Below, piece after piece: positions 13,936-26,951 of a DNA stretch of 64,000 bases; position 1 is the stretch's first letter; every line of letters begins with the position of its first letter. Made by a program: the position numbers and the translations under genes. Source of the stretch: Chrysomallon squamiferum (lineage: Eukaryota > Mollusca > Gastropoda > Neomphalida > Peltospiridae); the NCBI GenBank assembly GCA_012295275.1, contig CM022679.1:18178342-18242341 (forward strand). The letters run 5' to 3'. Under the pieces are notes generated by a model. It was not told the origin of the DNA and did not search any database. It worked only from the letters and a program-made list of their open reading frames with translations.

Positions 13936-15084
13936 TTTGACTTTTTTCTCTTAATACTTTAAAATATAAAACTGATAAATATAATGCGATTTTCATAATT
14001 CAAACTGCAAGACAATTATCAAGTTCTTGAGAATTATCCAGTTTCCGCATGCAACCATTTGATGTATACATCTGATAACAGTGCCAATTATCAGATCATC
14101 ACCAAAAAGCCTTTTCTGTTCATTTCCTTCAGTTTGATATTCTTTTTTCACTTTTTTTTGTTTTTGTTTTTTTAATCAGAAGATAAGATTTTATGAAAAC
14201 CTATGCAATTATTCACCATGCACTTTCAAATAAGAATAATTTTAAGCCTTCTTGTGCTAATGGGAAAACCGCGACAGGGCAGAAAAACGACGCGTAGGAA
14301 AGCACGCCAAGTTGTGCGAGTGCATGAAATAGCATGATTCTTAAAAAATAAAAACAAAAATCTAAAAGAAAAAAAGTCGCACACTTTCACAAACATAAAT
14401 ACAAGCAACGCACTGGAAAGATGAAATGCTCTTTATTATGATATACACTGAATGACATTCTGAGTCGGGAAAAGAAAAATTTTCAACAGATTTTGGCTTT
14501 GCGAGCAGCTGCGCAGTTCGGTCGCCAGTAGCCTACTTAGTTACTGAGTTAATTACAAAACTTCATACGAAACTTTTCAAAATATTAATATATATATTTT
14601 TTTTCTAATATATATGAGTTACAGAAAGACTGTGAAACCACAGGTTTCGCGAAATCAGTAAAACCTTTAGAAAATTTGTGAAATCATTTCACCTAAGGAT
14701 TTCGTGTAATTACTGAAAAATCAAAAAGTTGTTTTTACAGCTATGTTGGAGACCTTTTAAGAAATTTGTGAAATAAAAGAATGGTTAGTTTTGCAATGAT
14801 TCTTTTGATACTAAACTTGTTAATTATATAATTTATATAATGATGAATGATTTGTTATTTTTTATAACTGGTACCCAAGAATCCGTTTTCATACCTTTAT
14901 TCAATATAAATAAGAACTTTAAGATCTCTCATGTCTACTTTAATCAGATAGTTAAGAACTCCGCGAGCGCAATTACAGTGCAGATATGGCTTTTTAATAG
15001 GTGTGTAAGTGTCACGGAATTCTACGTTGTTAGTAACTGATAATGTATAATGTTCATTTTTTGTATTCAGATTTTATTACCAAT

Positions 15085-17230
15085 TTATGTTAGCTTTTTA
15101 TCACGTCCGCGTTTTATTTTCACCGCCAGTTTTGTAACGACGTCGCTTTTATAGACAGACAAAAAGCAAATTTTCTCAGCACAACTTAACGGCGGTACAT
15201 TCATCTTTACCAGAAACCTCAGTGGTGCCCAGTCCGCCATTGATTTTACACTAACCAACAAAGACATTGCAGCACTGAGTCAAATGGAAGTCCTAAATGA
15301 GTTGAATAGCGACCAACACCCCATACTTACCTATTTAAATAGCAAGAACTCCTTTTCCGACAATTCTATTTTTACACCCAAATGGAATTTCACCAAAGCA
15401 AACATATTAAAATAAAAACTCTAACAACTTTGACACATATTATACTTAACTTACCAACATGATAGACTCAGTTGTCGCTATGTATTAAACCTAAAACCAA
15501 AGAATGTTTTAGCAAAATATCCACTCCATGGTGGACTGAGCATATCAGAAAGAAATGCAGAAGGCAATATATATATATATATATATATACGATTCCATAC
15601 AGGAAATACAAAAAGCCAAATATTAGTACCAAACCTAATTCTTATTGCAAAACAAGAACATTGGGACATTTTTTGAAATAGCATCAACTACAAAACGTCA
15701 CTCAAAAACATCTGGACCAAAGCTCAAAAAGCCCCACACTATTAAAACTCTTGGCAACAACAACGGCGCTTTTATAGATAAACAAAAAGTTACACAATAA
15801 TGCAAAACCTACCAGATGAAACATTATTAATTACACTTGACCTCTTTTATATAATATGGTCAGCAGGCAAGATAACAACACATTGGAAACACGGAAAAGG
15901 TTTTAGTTTATCTGAACCTTACAAAGACCATTCACTACCCATCAATTACAGACCTGTTACATCTCTAACGAAAAAACAAAGACACAACTACAGACCAGTT
16001 ACACCTCTTTAATGAAAAAACAAAGACAGTAGCAAAATAACACTATAAATGGATGATAATTTGTTAACTGAAATCAAAATATTGAAATTTTTAGGTGTAA
16101 CATAAAACAGTCAGCTTAACTTCGGATGTCACATACAGAACATAACTGATTTTCAGGTATTAGCTGAGATGCAAAGGAGAAAATACTAATTCTAATATAT
16201 AAAACATGCATCCTCTCCAAACATGATTATTCCAGTGCAGGCAAACACATGATATAATACAACCCTGCGCCATTAGAATAATTGGTCATTTACCAAGCAT
16301 CACACCGCCTGACAGCCTCTACAATATACAACCATTAAAGTATAGACGAAACCTACAAATACTAAAATAATACGTTAAAATCCATGCTCTCTGTAATGGT
16401 TTAATCCGTTATGAACCAACAATAAGACAACCCTTCAAAACACACATTTCACTACATTATAATTTTTTTACAAGAGCTAGCCGTATTGAAATGGAGACTG
16501 CAGTCGTGATATGCCGCTACGAGCAAATAGTATAAAAATAAAGTCCACTTTAATTACGCCTTTTATCATTAAAAAATTAAACAGACAAAACAGAATTCTC
16601 ACTTTTAAAAAAAAAAACTATATTCTTAGCAACCGCAAATGACCATTACAGCCAGCATGAACACATTTACACTGACAGGTTCAAAACCCAGACAATACCT
16701 GAACATTCTACCAATAAACCCACCTGACTGTCTTAGAAATCATCTCTCAGTATATACAGCAAAACTGGTGTCATCAGTGAGCTATGTTTTGGATAAAACG
16801 CAACAATAACAAATGTACGGTCATATTCTCCGACAGCCTCAGTTGTATATCATCAATTTGGGCATTCAACGAGACCAAACTTATTCAGTAACATATACGA
16901 TCTACACGTACAAATATTATACAAACACAAACAGTTAATAACAATCGCAGTTTTTTCCATTGCAGCCAAACATTATGACAAACATGGCAGAACGAATGGA
17001 ATAGCAATAAAACATATGGCACTTTAATATCAAACCACTTGTCAAAACCCCCCAAATCATTCTCAGAAACAAACTACATAACAACAATCTTACCAAACTC
17101 AGAATCAGCTACTCGACCATTCTAAACGCAGTCAAATTCAAATACAAAATAAGCACAAAATTAACTTGCAACTGTGGATTTTCTGAAACCGTGAAACACG
17201 TTTCATTGATAACTTACATCACCAGCACAA
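15085..17230 (+). pseudogene. Decayed non-LTR (LINE) retrotransposon ORF2
   Basis: Short plus-strand fragments in shifting frames match LINE polyprotein landmarks. An endonuclease-end motif SDQHPILTYL starts near 15308. A reverse-transcriptase motif INYRPVTSL lies near 15940, with a second partial copy just after it. A terminal Cys-rich motif CNCGFSETVKHV lies near 17167, as found at the end of many LINE ORF2 proteins. Many stops, frameshifts and an internal (TA)n run near 15570 show that it is dead. The clade (Jockey/CR1-like) is not resolved. Confidence 0.78.
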
Positions 17231-17948
17231 AATAAATATTTTGATTCCAAGACATAGACACACAAAAACATAACATAAAATGAAACAATCACATAATAAT
17301 TTTCTTCTTTTTAAAGAAGCAAAATAAAAATAAAAAAAGTAATAAAAAAATAAATAAATAACAAAATAAAAATAAGAGAGTGTACAAAAAGAAATAAAAC
17401 AAGAAAATACACCAGAACAAAACACTTAAATAAATTAATTGTCTTACCAGTTGATTGATCGAGTGATATAGACAAATAATATAATATAAATTTATAAAAT
17501 AAATAAATAAAACTTAGTTAAAAAAAAAGATATATATCGACTTACATTAAGACAATAGGACCTAATACTAACATGGCTTAGTGTACGACAGAACTGTATA
17601 CAACAGTGATGACAGGTGTCAGCAGTGACACGCGCGACACTGAGTACCTTGGACATTGATTTAATATATTCTTGAATATTTTTGGTCACGTAATGTAAAA
17701 GTTAACAAAAGATAATTAAAAGTAGTGGGTGAGAGCAGAACTCCTTGCTGTATTATATTTATTGTACAACATAGAATATATAGTCATATATTTGTGGGTT
17801 AAAATCATAATGTCATATACCATTTAACAACATAAATTTAGAAGTGACACACGACGATGTAAAAATGACTAAGATATAAAAGTATTGACACGCCTAGCAT
17901 CAAAGGTTTGCCACATGTAAATGTGTTCATTACTTTCTTATTTTTCAG

Positions 17949-18143
17949 GTACAAAACAAAGCTTGTCCTAGAAAAACGCGAATTTGTAATGAAAACAGCA
18001 AAATTGGAATAACTGTTGCTGTTCCTGTTCCCATGACTGATGGAGGTAGAGATGACCCAGGAAATATACTTGGTATTATTGTCGATCGAGATGAAAATGG
18101 CAATAAAGAAGTAGTCTCGCAGATAAAAGTTCTTCTGCAGTGA
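17949..18143 (+). pseudogene. Integrase/KRBA2-like transposon fragment (tentative)
   Basis: A 64-codon open frame follows an acceptor-like TTTTTCAG and ends at TGA. It contains VAVPVPMTDGGRDDPGNILG. This resembles the C-terminal region of Ginger/KRBA2-type integrases, which have a 'VPVPDVDRGR..NILAV' motif (from memory). It is short and isolated. Confidence 0.4.
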
Positions 18144-18939
18144 CTGCAGATGCTACAGCTCTCTCACTTGTCAAAATGAGAACTAGTCAAGCTGTTATTT
18201 GACCAAGGCTGGTTCGTTGTGGTGATACAGTAATGTGATATAACTGTAAAAGAACTATGTATAGTTGTCAAATCTACTCATAATGCGTTCCAAAAGAACA
18301 TGATCTTCTCTCTGTGTCGAAATTAAATGATAACATATGATTATAAGCTTACAGATGTAGTGTTATGGTATCATGTGCGGAATTTGGACAATAATGTTTC
18401 CAGTGTGATGTGTATCTAACATATATGATAAGTTATAAATCTCACTTGAAATCACTAGGGATTTTTAGTGATTTCATGAAATCGCTGTAAAACAGTAATT
18501 TCACGAATTCTTTAAAGGTTTAGGAATTTCGCGAAAACTCTAGTTCTACAGTCTTAACCTGTAGTTCTTATGCTACAGCATAAACGTACCCACATACTAA
18601 ACATTTAAAAAAAAAAAAAAAATATATATAAATAAAATAAACATGTGATAAAAAAAATAATAAAAAAAAAAAAAAAAAAAAAAAAAAATAATAATAATAA
18701 TAATAAAAAATAAAAAAAAATTGGACATAATATTTAATAGAGACAAAAATTTTTACAGATTTCAAATATATTGCTATCTAATCTGAATTAGGAAAAGATT
18801 ATGCATTTCTTTTTTCGATAAGAGCTACATTATAATTTATCTTCTGCTATTTATTTATTTATTAAAGTCCCTTCAGTTTAGATCTTTACCTTCAGAACAC
18901 ATCTGAAAACCAATTATCAGCATTTCTAGAAGTCAACTG

Positions 18940-18988
18940 AATTTATTTAAGTCGTTTCAAAGATCCATTGAAACGACTTAAATAAATT
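18940..18988. repeat. 21-bp inverted repeat, 7-nt spacer
   Basis: The arm 18940-18960 and the arm 18968-18988 are exact reverse complements (core 'ttaagtcgtttcaa'). Confidence 0.85.
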
Positions 18989-19079
18989 TTTAATGATGGT
19001 ATCGCACATTGATGTTTGGGTTTTAAGATTGGTGCTTTGTAAACTTTTCTGAAGCATGATTATTATTTATTTATTTATC

Positions 19080-19080
<1 letters not shown>

Positions 19081-19127
<47 letters not shown>
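19081..19127. repeat. (ATT)n microsatellite
   Basis: Pure ATT run of about 46 nt just upstream of a Tigger-like MITE. Confidence 0.95.
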
Positions 19128-19150
19128 CGTTTCCTTAGGGAATCATAATA

Positions 19151-19460
19151 CAGGTTGAGAATCCCTTGTCCGATAATTCCGAAAAAAAACAACCTACCTC
19201 TGTAAATAGAGATATCTTACAGTATTCTGATTGTTTTGCATATACAAACTTTATTTTATCTATTAAATTAGTTTAAAAAAAAAAAAAAAAAAAAAATTAA
19301 AAATTAATCAATTACAAAAAAAATCTTGAAAGCTATATGTATACGATGTATATGAAATATAAATGGAATTTGTATTTAGACTTAGAGCCCATTCTCAGGC
19401 TATCTTTTTTTATTTCAAAATCCGTAACATTTTCGGTCCTAAGCATTTTGGATCAACCTG
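19151..19460. mobile_element. Tigger/pogo-like MITE
   Basis: The left end CAGGTTGAGAATCCCTTGTC and the right end ending TCAACCTG have the CAGGTTGA terminus and 'cggaattat/cggacaag'-type ends of Tigger elements. Both ends are flanked by TA, the target duplication of this superfamily. No transposase remains in the 310 bp. Confidence 0.7.
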
Positions 19461-19462
19461 TA

Positions 19463-21339
19463 ATGAGTCATTATTAATGATTAATTTAAATAGTTAAGTT
19501 CTAATAGGCCATCTGCTTACTGTTGGCATACGTATTCTTAAACTATTTTCGATTTATTCACTAATTTAACAGGGGGGGGGGGAATCCTCTTTTTTTTTTT
19601 TATTATTATTATTATTTTTTATTTTTTTAGGAAGTTTGATACACAATAAATACATTTTATATTAAAATAATGTGTTTCGTCACTATTTTATTGAGCGATG
19701 ACGTCATTGATACAGTATATTTGGATAATGTGATTACATTAATAATTGCGATTCTGGATTTATTATTATTATTTTTATTATGTTTTTTATGCTTATAAAG
19801 TTGTTGATATTTATCTGTATGAAAAATGAACGTTGACCAAAATCGAGGTCATAATTTTTTTTTTTTTATTATTTTTTTTTTCCACTATGAATAATTTGCA
19901 ACAAGTTATAAGTTAACCATAATGGCATAAATAACCAAGTGGTTTTTTTTTTTTTTTATTGTTTTTTGGTGTGTGTTATTTTCATATTGGTTACTCATTT
20001 TCATTCTTAAAATTTCAAGGTAGTCATAATATAATGTCTTTTAAGAAAGGAACTGGTAATATTAATTTTAATGTCAGTTTTGCATATTATTTTTATTTAT
20101 TTATTTATTTATTTATTTATTATTTTTTAAAAGTGTTTTCCTTTTTGTCAGATTATGTTTACTTTGAACATTTATTGCCGCTTATTTTTATGTTTATGAC
20201 TCTGTTTTAGTACGTTTTTAGATAGTTTAATTCAGTAGAAAATTCACAAAATTATTCTGGTTAATTGTACCTAAAACTTTTTTCATTTAGCATAATTTTT
20301 AATATTTAAACAACAAATGAATTGTGAAAAAATCCAAGAAATTCAGCTTCTTCTACCCAGTATGCATATTAGTTTATGTCAAAGTGTTTGATTTATTTTT
20401 ATTTTAGAAAAATATTAAATGGTGCAAGATTTGTTTTTGGCCTATCGAGCCCCACTTAACAAAGTAGAATATAGGACCATCATGAAAAAAAAAAAAAAAA
20501 AAAAAAAAAGATAAATAAAATATTTGGATATTCCAGTGACAACCTTTCCCATAGTTGTCATCCAGAAAAAAGAAAGAGGTTCTGGAAGATAAAAGACCCT
20601 TATTCAAACACATGAGAAACTTGCTAGAATAGCATCCATTTACAGGAGGCAGACTTCTTTGTTTAAGAATTTTACTTCCAACTGAACAAAGAAAATGTTC
20701 CCTGACACACTATCTGAAGGGTTCTCAGATAATTTGGCATTTGGTTCAGAGTTTTAATTCAAGAAGGCATAAGAAGAAGGCTGCTCATAGAAAGAAATTT
20801 ATTGTTGTCTGTAAGGTCCTGCACTATTTCAATATTTCATTATTTCCAGGATGTTACCTTTTCTGATTTTTTTCCGCTGCTTCCAAAGGATGTTTTGAAG
20901 AATACCTACAACCAACAGCAAACTGTGTGTGTGCTGTTGCTGGACCACCAATTCTCAGTGAATGTGTCACTGTTCGTTACTCTAAGGATGACATTCTATT
21001 GAAGTGTCTCCCTTTATTCAAATGCTTCCTCATTCTAGTTTGGTAGTGGACCAAAATGATAATGCTTTTCTGCTCATTTTTCTAAATCAATCAAAAATGT
21101 TTTCCAAGATTATGAAATTCAAACTTGTTTGGAGTGGACAGATCTTACCTCTATAGAAAATGTGAGACCAAACCAAGTTCTAGAACTTTCACAAACAAAT
21201 TCACGCTGATACAATCATATATTTATTTTTATCTTTATTTAAATATACCCTTTCCATTACTGATGAATTTAAAATGATCTTGTCATATTCTAGTAAATAA
21301 GTCAGTAGATAAACTTTTAATTACTTATTTGTTTCTATA

Positions 21340-21341
<2 letters not shown>
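19463..21341. other. Intergenic DNA upstream of SLC9B copy A
   Basis: Contains homopolymer and (TTTA)n runs. Near 20830-21010 there is a stretch of balanced composition with short open frames containing a possible Cys-rich piece; it is too decayed to classify. A non-coding first exon of SLC9B copy A probably lies here but could not be placed. Confidence 0.35.
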
Positions 21342-21370
<29 letters not shown>

Positions 21371-21429
21371 CATGTCTGAGAAAAAGAGAGAGAGAAAGCG
21401 TAAAGATATCAAAAATGAGATATATACAG

Positions 21430-21474
<45 letters not shown>

Positions 21475-21480
21475 TATATT
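21342..21480. repeat. Compound GT / GA / TA / CA microsatellite
   Basis: (GT)n, then an AG-rich run, then (TA)n and (CA)n. It ends about 48 nt before the acceptor of the first coding exon of SLC9B copy A, so it sits near the branch-point region. Confidence 0.95.
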
Positions 21481-21559
21481 TGTATATTATTGAATTATGG
21501 GAACATACTCTAATTTGCATTCCATTAGGAAGACTCTAAGTGTAAAGGAATATCACAGT

Positions 21560-24500
21560 ATGGATAATGCACTAAATAAAAATGTCCTATCGCAGTCCAA
21601 GTCAAGTGACAGCCGACATAATTCTAGTGAGTCTGAAAGTGATGAATCAGCCAGTGAAGCACAAATTAGTTTTGAAATTCAACAGACACTGCCAAGCAAG
21701 GAAACATTCAATGATTGGCTTGGCTGCCATTCATGCACTTATGCATGTATAACACCATTTCTGACCAAACTCAAACCATTGCCCAACAATGCATCAAACT
21801 GTGATAAACTGAAATATGCTTTTTTGTGTCCTCCTCATGGCAAAGTCGGAGGATTTTTGTTTCTTCTGATTCTTTTCTTCACTTGGTGGGGAGTGCTTAT
21901 AGCTATCACAGACAAAGAAGCTCTTCCAGGAGGAAATTTGTTTTCATTGTTGGTGTTGTTCATTGTGTGCTGGCTTGGTGGATACCTCATTTCATTCATC
22001 AAACTGCCACCACTGCTAGGTAATAATGCACTTTAATCTGTATTCTTAACAAAAATAAGTTTTCATATACTAAACAAACTATGTGGTCATGATGTGAAAA
22101 CCTATCTTTTTTATATATTCATATTAATAACTTTAAAGTATTTTCAAATCATTGCTGTTTAATTCTGTACAGATATATTTCTGCTATTGTAAATTTTTAA
22201 ATAATTAGAGCTTTGTTTTCCATTAGTTATTCTTAATTATAATAATGGAGAATTAGCGATAAGTTATTTTTTATCAAAAGACATACTTACCTATTTTATT
22301 TATTTAAAGAAAAAAAAATTAATTGCACTTGTGTTATTGATTATGTACTTGGAGAAATTAATTAAATTTTTTTTCATTATAAATGTACACATTTCATGTT
22401 GATAATATATAATGACTAAAGACAAGATTTTTAAGTATTTTATTTTTAAATATTTAATGCTTAATTTATTTTTAAGGCATGCTTATAACTGGAGTATTGC
22501 TGAGCAATGTTCCATACATAGCAGTTGGAAGAGATACTGAACACCAATGGTCTGCCAATTTGAGGTAACTCTTAAAGAACAAAAATATTTCATAAACATC
22601 CTGTGATAGCTTTGGTCTTTGGCATTAGTCACAGCATATTAATTTTCATTCCCTCATATAAACATACTATATGATGTAATAATTTTTATTTTATGTTCAT
22701 TATTGTTTACATATCAATGAAAATAACTGCATCAATTACATCAATATATACCAACAAGTACATGCATATGTATAAATATATGTACATTAATAATGATTTA
22801 TTAACTAAATGAGTCTTGGTGAATGTTCCTTGCATGATTAGAGCTATTTTATAATAAATTACCAAGATATTCAGTTTATTTAAGAAGGGCATACACTTAC
22901 TGAGATTAACACACATTTTAACAAGTGATGGTTTCTGCAAGACATGGTGATATTATAAATGTGTAGTATACAATAAATAACCTCTTGCAAATTAAAAAAC
23001 AAAGTCATAAATCCTAGCAGATAATACTGTTTATTATTTTTATTATTTATTTATTTAGTTTTCAGTGAAATATTAATCTCAGACATAATTCTGTGGTCTG
23101 TTTAGGCAGATGGCTCTTACTGTGATACTGATACGAGCTGGATTGGGTTTGGACCCAAAAACTTTACGTCGTCTTGCTATGGTTGTTTTGCGACTTGCCT
23201 TCTCACCCTGTCTTGCAGAAACTATCACTTGTGGAATTGCTGCTCATGTGCTGCTTGGATTTCCATGGGAATGGGGATTTATGCTTGGGTGACCATGAAA
23301 TTTGTGATTTGTTATTTGATGTACAAAATTTTAAAAAAACAAGCTTAAAAGTTTTAATATTAATTTAATATACATTAAAGATATAAATTTCACTCCAGTC
23401 TATTTAATTACAGGATTTTAATTTTAAATTAATGTAAATTCAGTTCTCATTGTGATAACAGTAAAAGCAGCAATTTTCTTTATTTCATAGAAGAAAACCT
23501 ATTCAGTTTAACTGTTTATATTGTAGATGGATGCATCATTATATAGTTTATTTCTTTGTTAAATAAAACGCAACATTACTTTTCTCATTTTAATCTGCAT
23601 TATTTTTTTAACAAAGACAACCTAGTAAAAATCATGATAACTTGAGACTAATAGAGAGAGAGAAAAATATTTATAAAAACAAAGTGAGAAAACAAAAATC
23701 TTCAAAATAATATTTTACTACACAAAATAAAAAATGTTCCATAGAGAGGAAAGGCACTTTAGCAAACAAACTGAAGTATGACAATTCCCTAAATTAGATG
23801 CAGATTCAATGAAAATATTTTTTAAAATGTTGTTCTTTATATATTTTCATTCATGTTCTTTGTAAATTATCCTGAATTAATATAATCTGTAAAATTTGTT
23901 TCAGATTTGTTTTAGCTGCTGTTTCTCCTGGTGTTGTTGTTCCATCTCTGCTGAATCTTCAAGAAAGGGGTTATGGTATAGATAGTGGTGTGCCAACTCT
24001 AATCATTGCAGCAGCCAGTATAGATGATGTGTTAGCCATTACTGGATTTGGTCTTCTTATGGGAATAACTTTTGCCCATGGTGATGATTTCAATATTTAA
24101 ATATTCTTTTCAAGCTATAATGTCTTTAAATTATTTGTATGCATGAAAAAAGTATGTTTGTTATAAAATTTGACGTTTGTTACCTATTCTTGTTTTCAGA
24201 AAATATAGCTTGGAGTTTGTTCAAAGGACCAGTAGAAGCTATTATTGGTGTGGTGTATGGTATAGTGATGGGTGTAACACTCTGGTACATACCTGAAAGA
24301 AAAAGTGTAAGTTGTAATTAAAACAATATGTCTTCTTAATCCAAATTTATAGTTAAGTAAAAACAAAAAGAGTCATTGATTGACATATTTTATAAAGAAT
24401 TAGTTGGAAAGATTATAACAATGAATGCCATAAAACTTTGGTATGAGGTGTAATAAAGCTGTAATCATACAGGTATTATCATTTTCAGGACTGATGTCCC

Positions 24501-24844
24501 AAGTCTTTTTAAACACATCTCCAAAACCTATGATAATTATTTTTAATGGATACTTCATGTTATTTTAAAGTGGATGCATTATGTTTTGCTCGTCTTTTTT
24601 TTCCTTTTACATTCAATGTCTTGTTTTTATATTACATAATCTTTTTTTTACAAAAAAGTATTACACACTTGCAAGCACATGCCTCCCTAGGCACAAATCA
24701 GATCAATAGGACTGACTGTAAACCTTCCACAGACACCACATATGTATGAATATACATGGCATTTGTAAGAGACCATGAAAAATATCCCGATTTGAAGGAA
24801 TTCTAGTTTACTGTTTGTCTGATTGTGAGGGGTTTTTTACATAC

Positions 24845-24875
<31 letters not shown>

Positions 24876-26951
24876 CACACACACATGACTCATATGTTCT
24901 GCTTTAGAGGCACCTGTTACTGTTTAGAAGCACTCTTCTGGTGGGCCTGGGACTTATGTCAATTTTCCTCTCTATCTATCTTAAATGGTCAGGAGTGGGG
25001 CCTCTTGGCTGCCTCTCACTGGCATTTGTTGCTGGGTTAAAATGGAGGAAAGAAGTGCATTCTGATAACAAGGTAATTCTAATTGTAACTATTAAAAATA
25101 ATTCTCATAATGTAAAAAAAAAAAAAAAAAAAAAAAAGAGAATCTGTTCATTATATATGTTTATTATTATACCCAAAATGTTTAGTGTAATTATAAATGA
25201 TTTATTTATATTACAGAATTCCATAGATGATGTTGTTGACGTACTGTGGATAATTTATCAGCCAATGCTGTTTGGTTTGGTTGGAGCTGCTGTCAATATC
25301 AGTGACCTTGATGTTCATACAGTGGGTATGTTTTAACGAATACCAACGTAACTGACATACACAAACATTTCAAATGAAAATCCAAAATGTGCAAATACAT
25401 ATTCAACAATAGCAGCTACAGAATAATATATTTTCAAACATAAAATTAAAGATTAATTTCAATGTGCTTTTCTTCTCATTTTCATTTTTTGGTTTTCACT
25501 TAAATATTAGTATTTGTGGAATTAAAACTGGTATTTGACAAACTATCATAGGCATAAGCATAAGGACATGAACAAATTAATGAAAAATACAATATTTGTT
25601 TTTGTTATTTTTTAAACTGATTATACAATTGTTCATTGCTATATATCAAAACAACCCTTAGACTATTACTTGTATTATACCAATCTCATTTGAAATATGA
25701 TTTTATTGATAATAAATTACACTAGAATGTTCAGACTATCTGTTCACAATTTCTTTAATGTTAAGCTTTGGGACTTGCTACTCTAGTTATTGGTTTGGCT
25801 GTACGAATGTTGGTATCCTTTTGTGCTGTTCTTCATACAAAACTTAACAGAAATGAAAAGATATTTGTTGCCATTGCATGGCTGCCCAAGGCTACTGTTC
25901 AGGTTAATTTGCAATTTTTTATCTTTTCTGATTATGTATTTTTTAATGATTAAACAATTATAAATAAGACAATAATTCAACTAATATTTCTAGTGGAAAG
26001 AGTGAAAAAAATGGAAAGAAAATGCAAGACAGACAGACAAAGAACAGTAGTAATAATTAAAATTAATATTGTTACTTTCAATATTTATTACAATAACATT
26101 TTTAAACTAATACCTGCTATATATTATTCTTCAATTCTTTTCATAATCATCACTATAATCATATAAAAATTTGTTTTTAATAAGGCAATGAGAACTTGAA
26201 ATTGGGAATATTTCACTTTTAATACATTCTAGGGGAAGCTGAGATCACTATATGTTATTTTCATGTAATTGAAAGAGAATTTTTTTTTTTTTTTTTCATT
26301 CAATAAAATATGGAATTATAAAATTATCTTCAACACATGACTAATTACCATATACTGATTTCTCTCACAACAGGCTGCTATAGGAGGACTAGCATTAGAT
26401 CAAGCCATGGTGAGAAAAAATTATGGATTTCAAAATGATGATGAAATAAAATTTGGCAAACAGGTCAGATCTTTAATTTATACTTTTAAAAGTTATTCTT
26501 TGTATTGAACATTATTCTCAGTGCATTATTTAATAAAAAAAAAAGAGAAAAAAAAAAGAATCTAAATTACAGAGTGTAAACAAAGGCTTTTCACATCATG
26601 AAAGTGTATTTATTTTCATTTTTTTATAAATATATTTAAATTTTATCTCCTCTGTTTTGTAAATATTCTTCAACAATAATCCACTTAGTAAGTATATATA
26701 TATTTTTTTTTTTGCAGATTTTGACAATTGCTGTGTTATCAATACTTGTAACAGCACCTCTTGGATCAAGTCTAGTGGCTTTGTTGGGTCCAAAATTGTT
26801 ACGCATGTCCAAAATGTTTATAGCAATACATAAAATAGACGATTTGAACAGCATCAGTGACAGTTCTAAAGATATGCAAAAAGCTAAGCTGCAAAATGAT
26901 AATTTTCAGGATAATTCTGACACAAATTCATTACCAAAGCTAGCCCATTGA
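21560..26951 (+). CDS. SLC9B2: SLC9B (NHA-type Na+/H+ antiporter), copy A, 10 coding exons
   Basis: Exons: 21560-22019, 22477-22564, 23106-23288, 23905-24080, 24200-24306, 24908-25072, 25217-25325, 25766-25902, 26374-26463, 26718-26951; 582 aa. All junctions are GT/AG and in phase. The protein is a multi-pass CPA2-family antiporter that would exchange Na+ or Li+ for H+ across a membrane. Landmarks are FLCPPHGKVGG before the first membrane helix, ITDKEALPGGN, RAGLGLDPK, SPGVVVPSLL and the ion-binding pair SIDD (Asp284-Asp285). Later come LFGLVGAAVN, AWLPKATVQ (conserved Lys) and the last helix LTIAVLSILVTAPLGSSLVA. The start at 21560 follows an acceptor at 21527-21528; an earlier in-frame ATG at 21497 lies inside the intron by this reading. 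Vertebrate NHA2 has GAEV where this copy has GAAV (from memory). The family is certain; one-to-one orthology to SLC9B1 or SLC9B2 is not. Confidence 0.95.

Larger units (their letters stand above)
14618..18565. mobile_element. Region bounded by imperfect inverted repeats (possible old DNA transposon with nested LINE)
   Basis: The left end (about 14618-14715) contains 'gtttcgcgaaatcagtaaa' and 'aatttgtgaaat'. The right end (about 18430-18562) carries the same motifs in reverse complement ('tttcgcgaaa', 'aatttcacgaatt'). Similarity is diverged but extends over about 100 nt. Between them lie a LINE relic and an integrase-like fragment. Whether the ends belong to one element is an inference. Confidence 0.45.

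Noticed and set aside
21497-22036. Start of SLC9B copy A at ATG 21497
   Set aside because: A splice acceptor at 21527-21528 lies after it. Copy B has the same layout with its ATG shortly after an acceptor, so 21560 is preferred.
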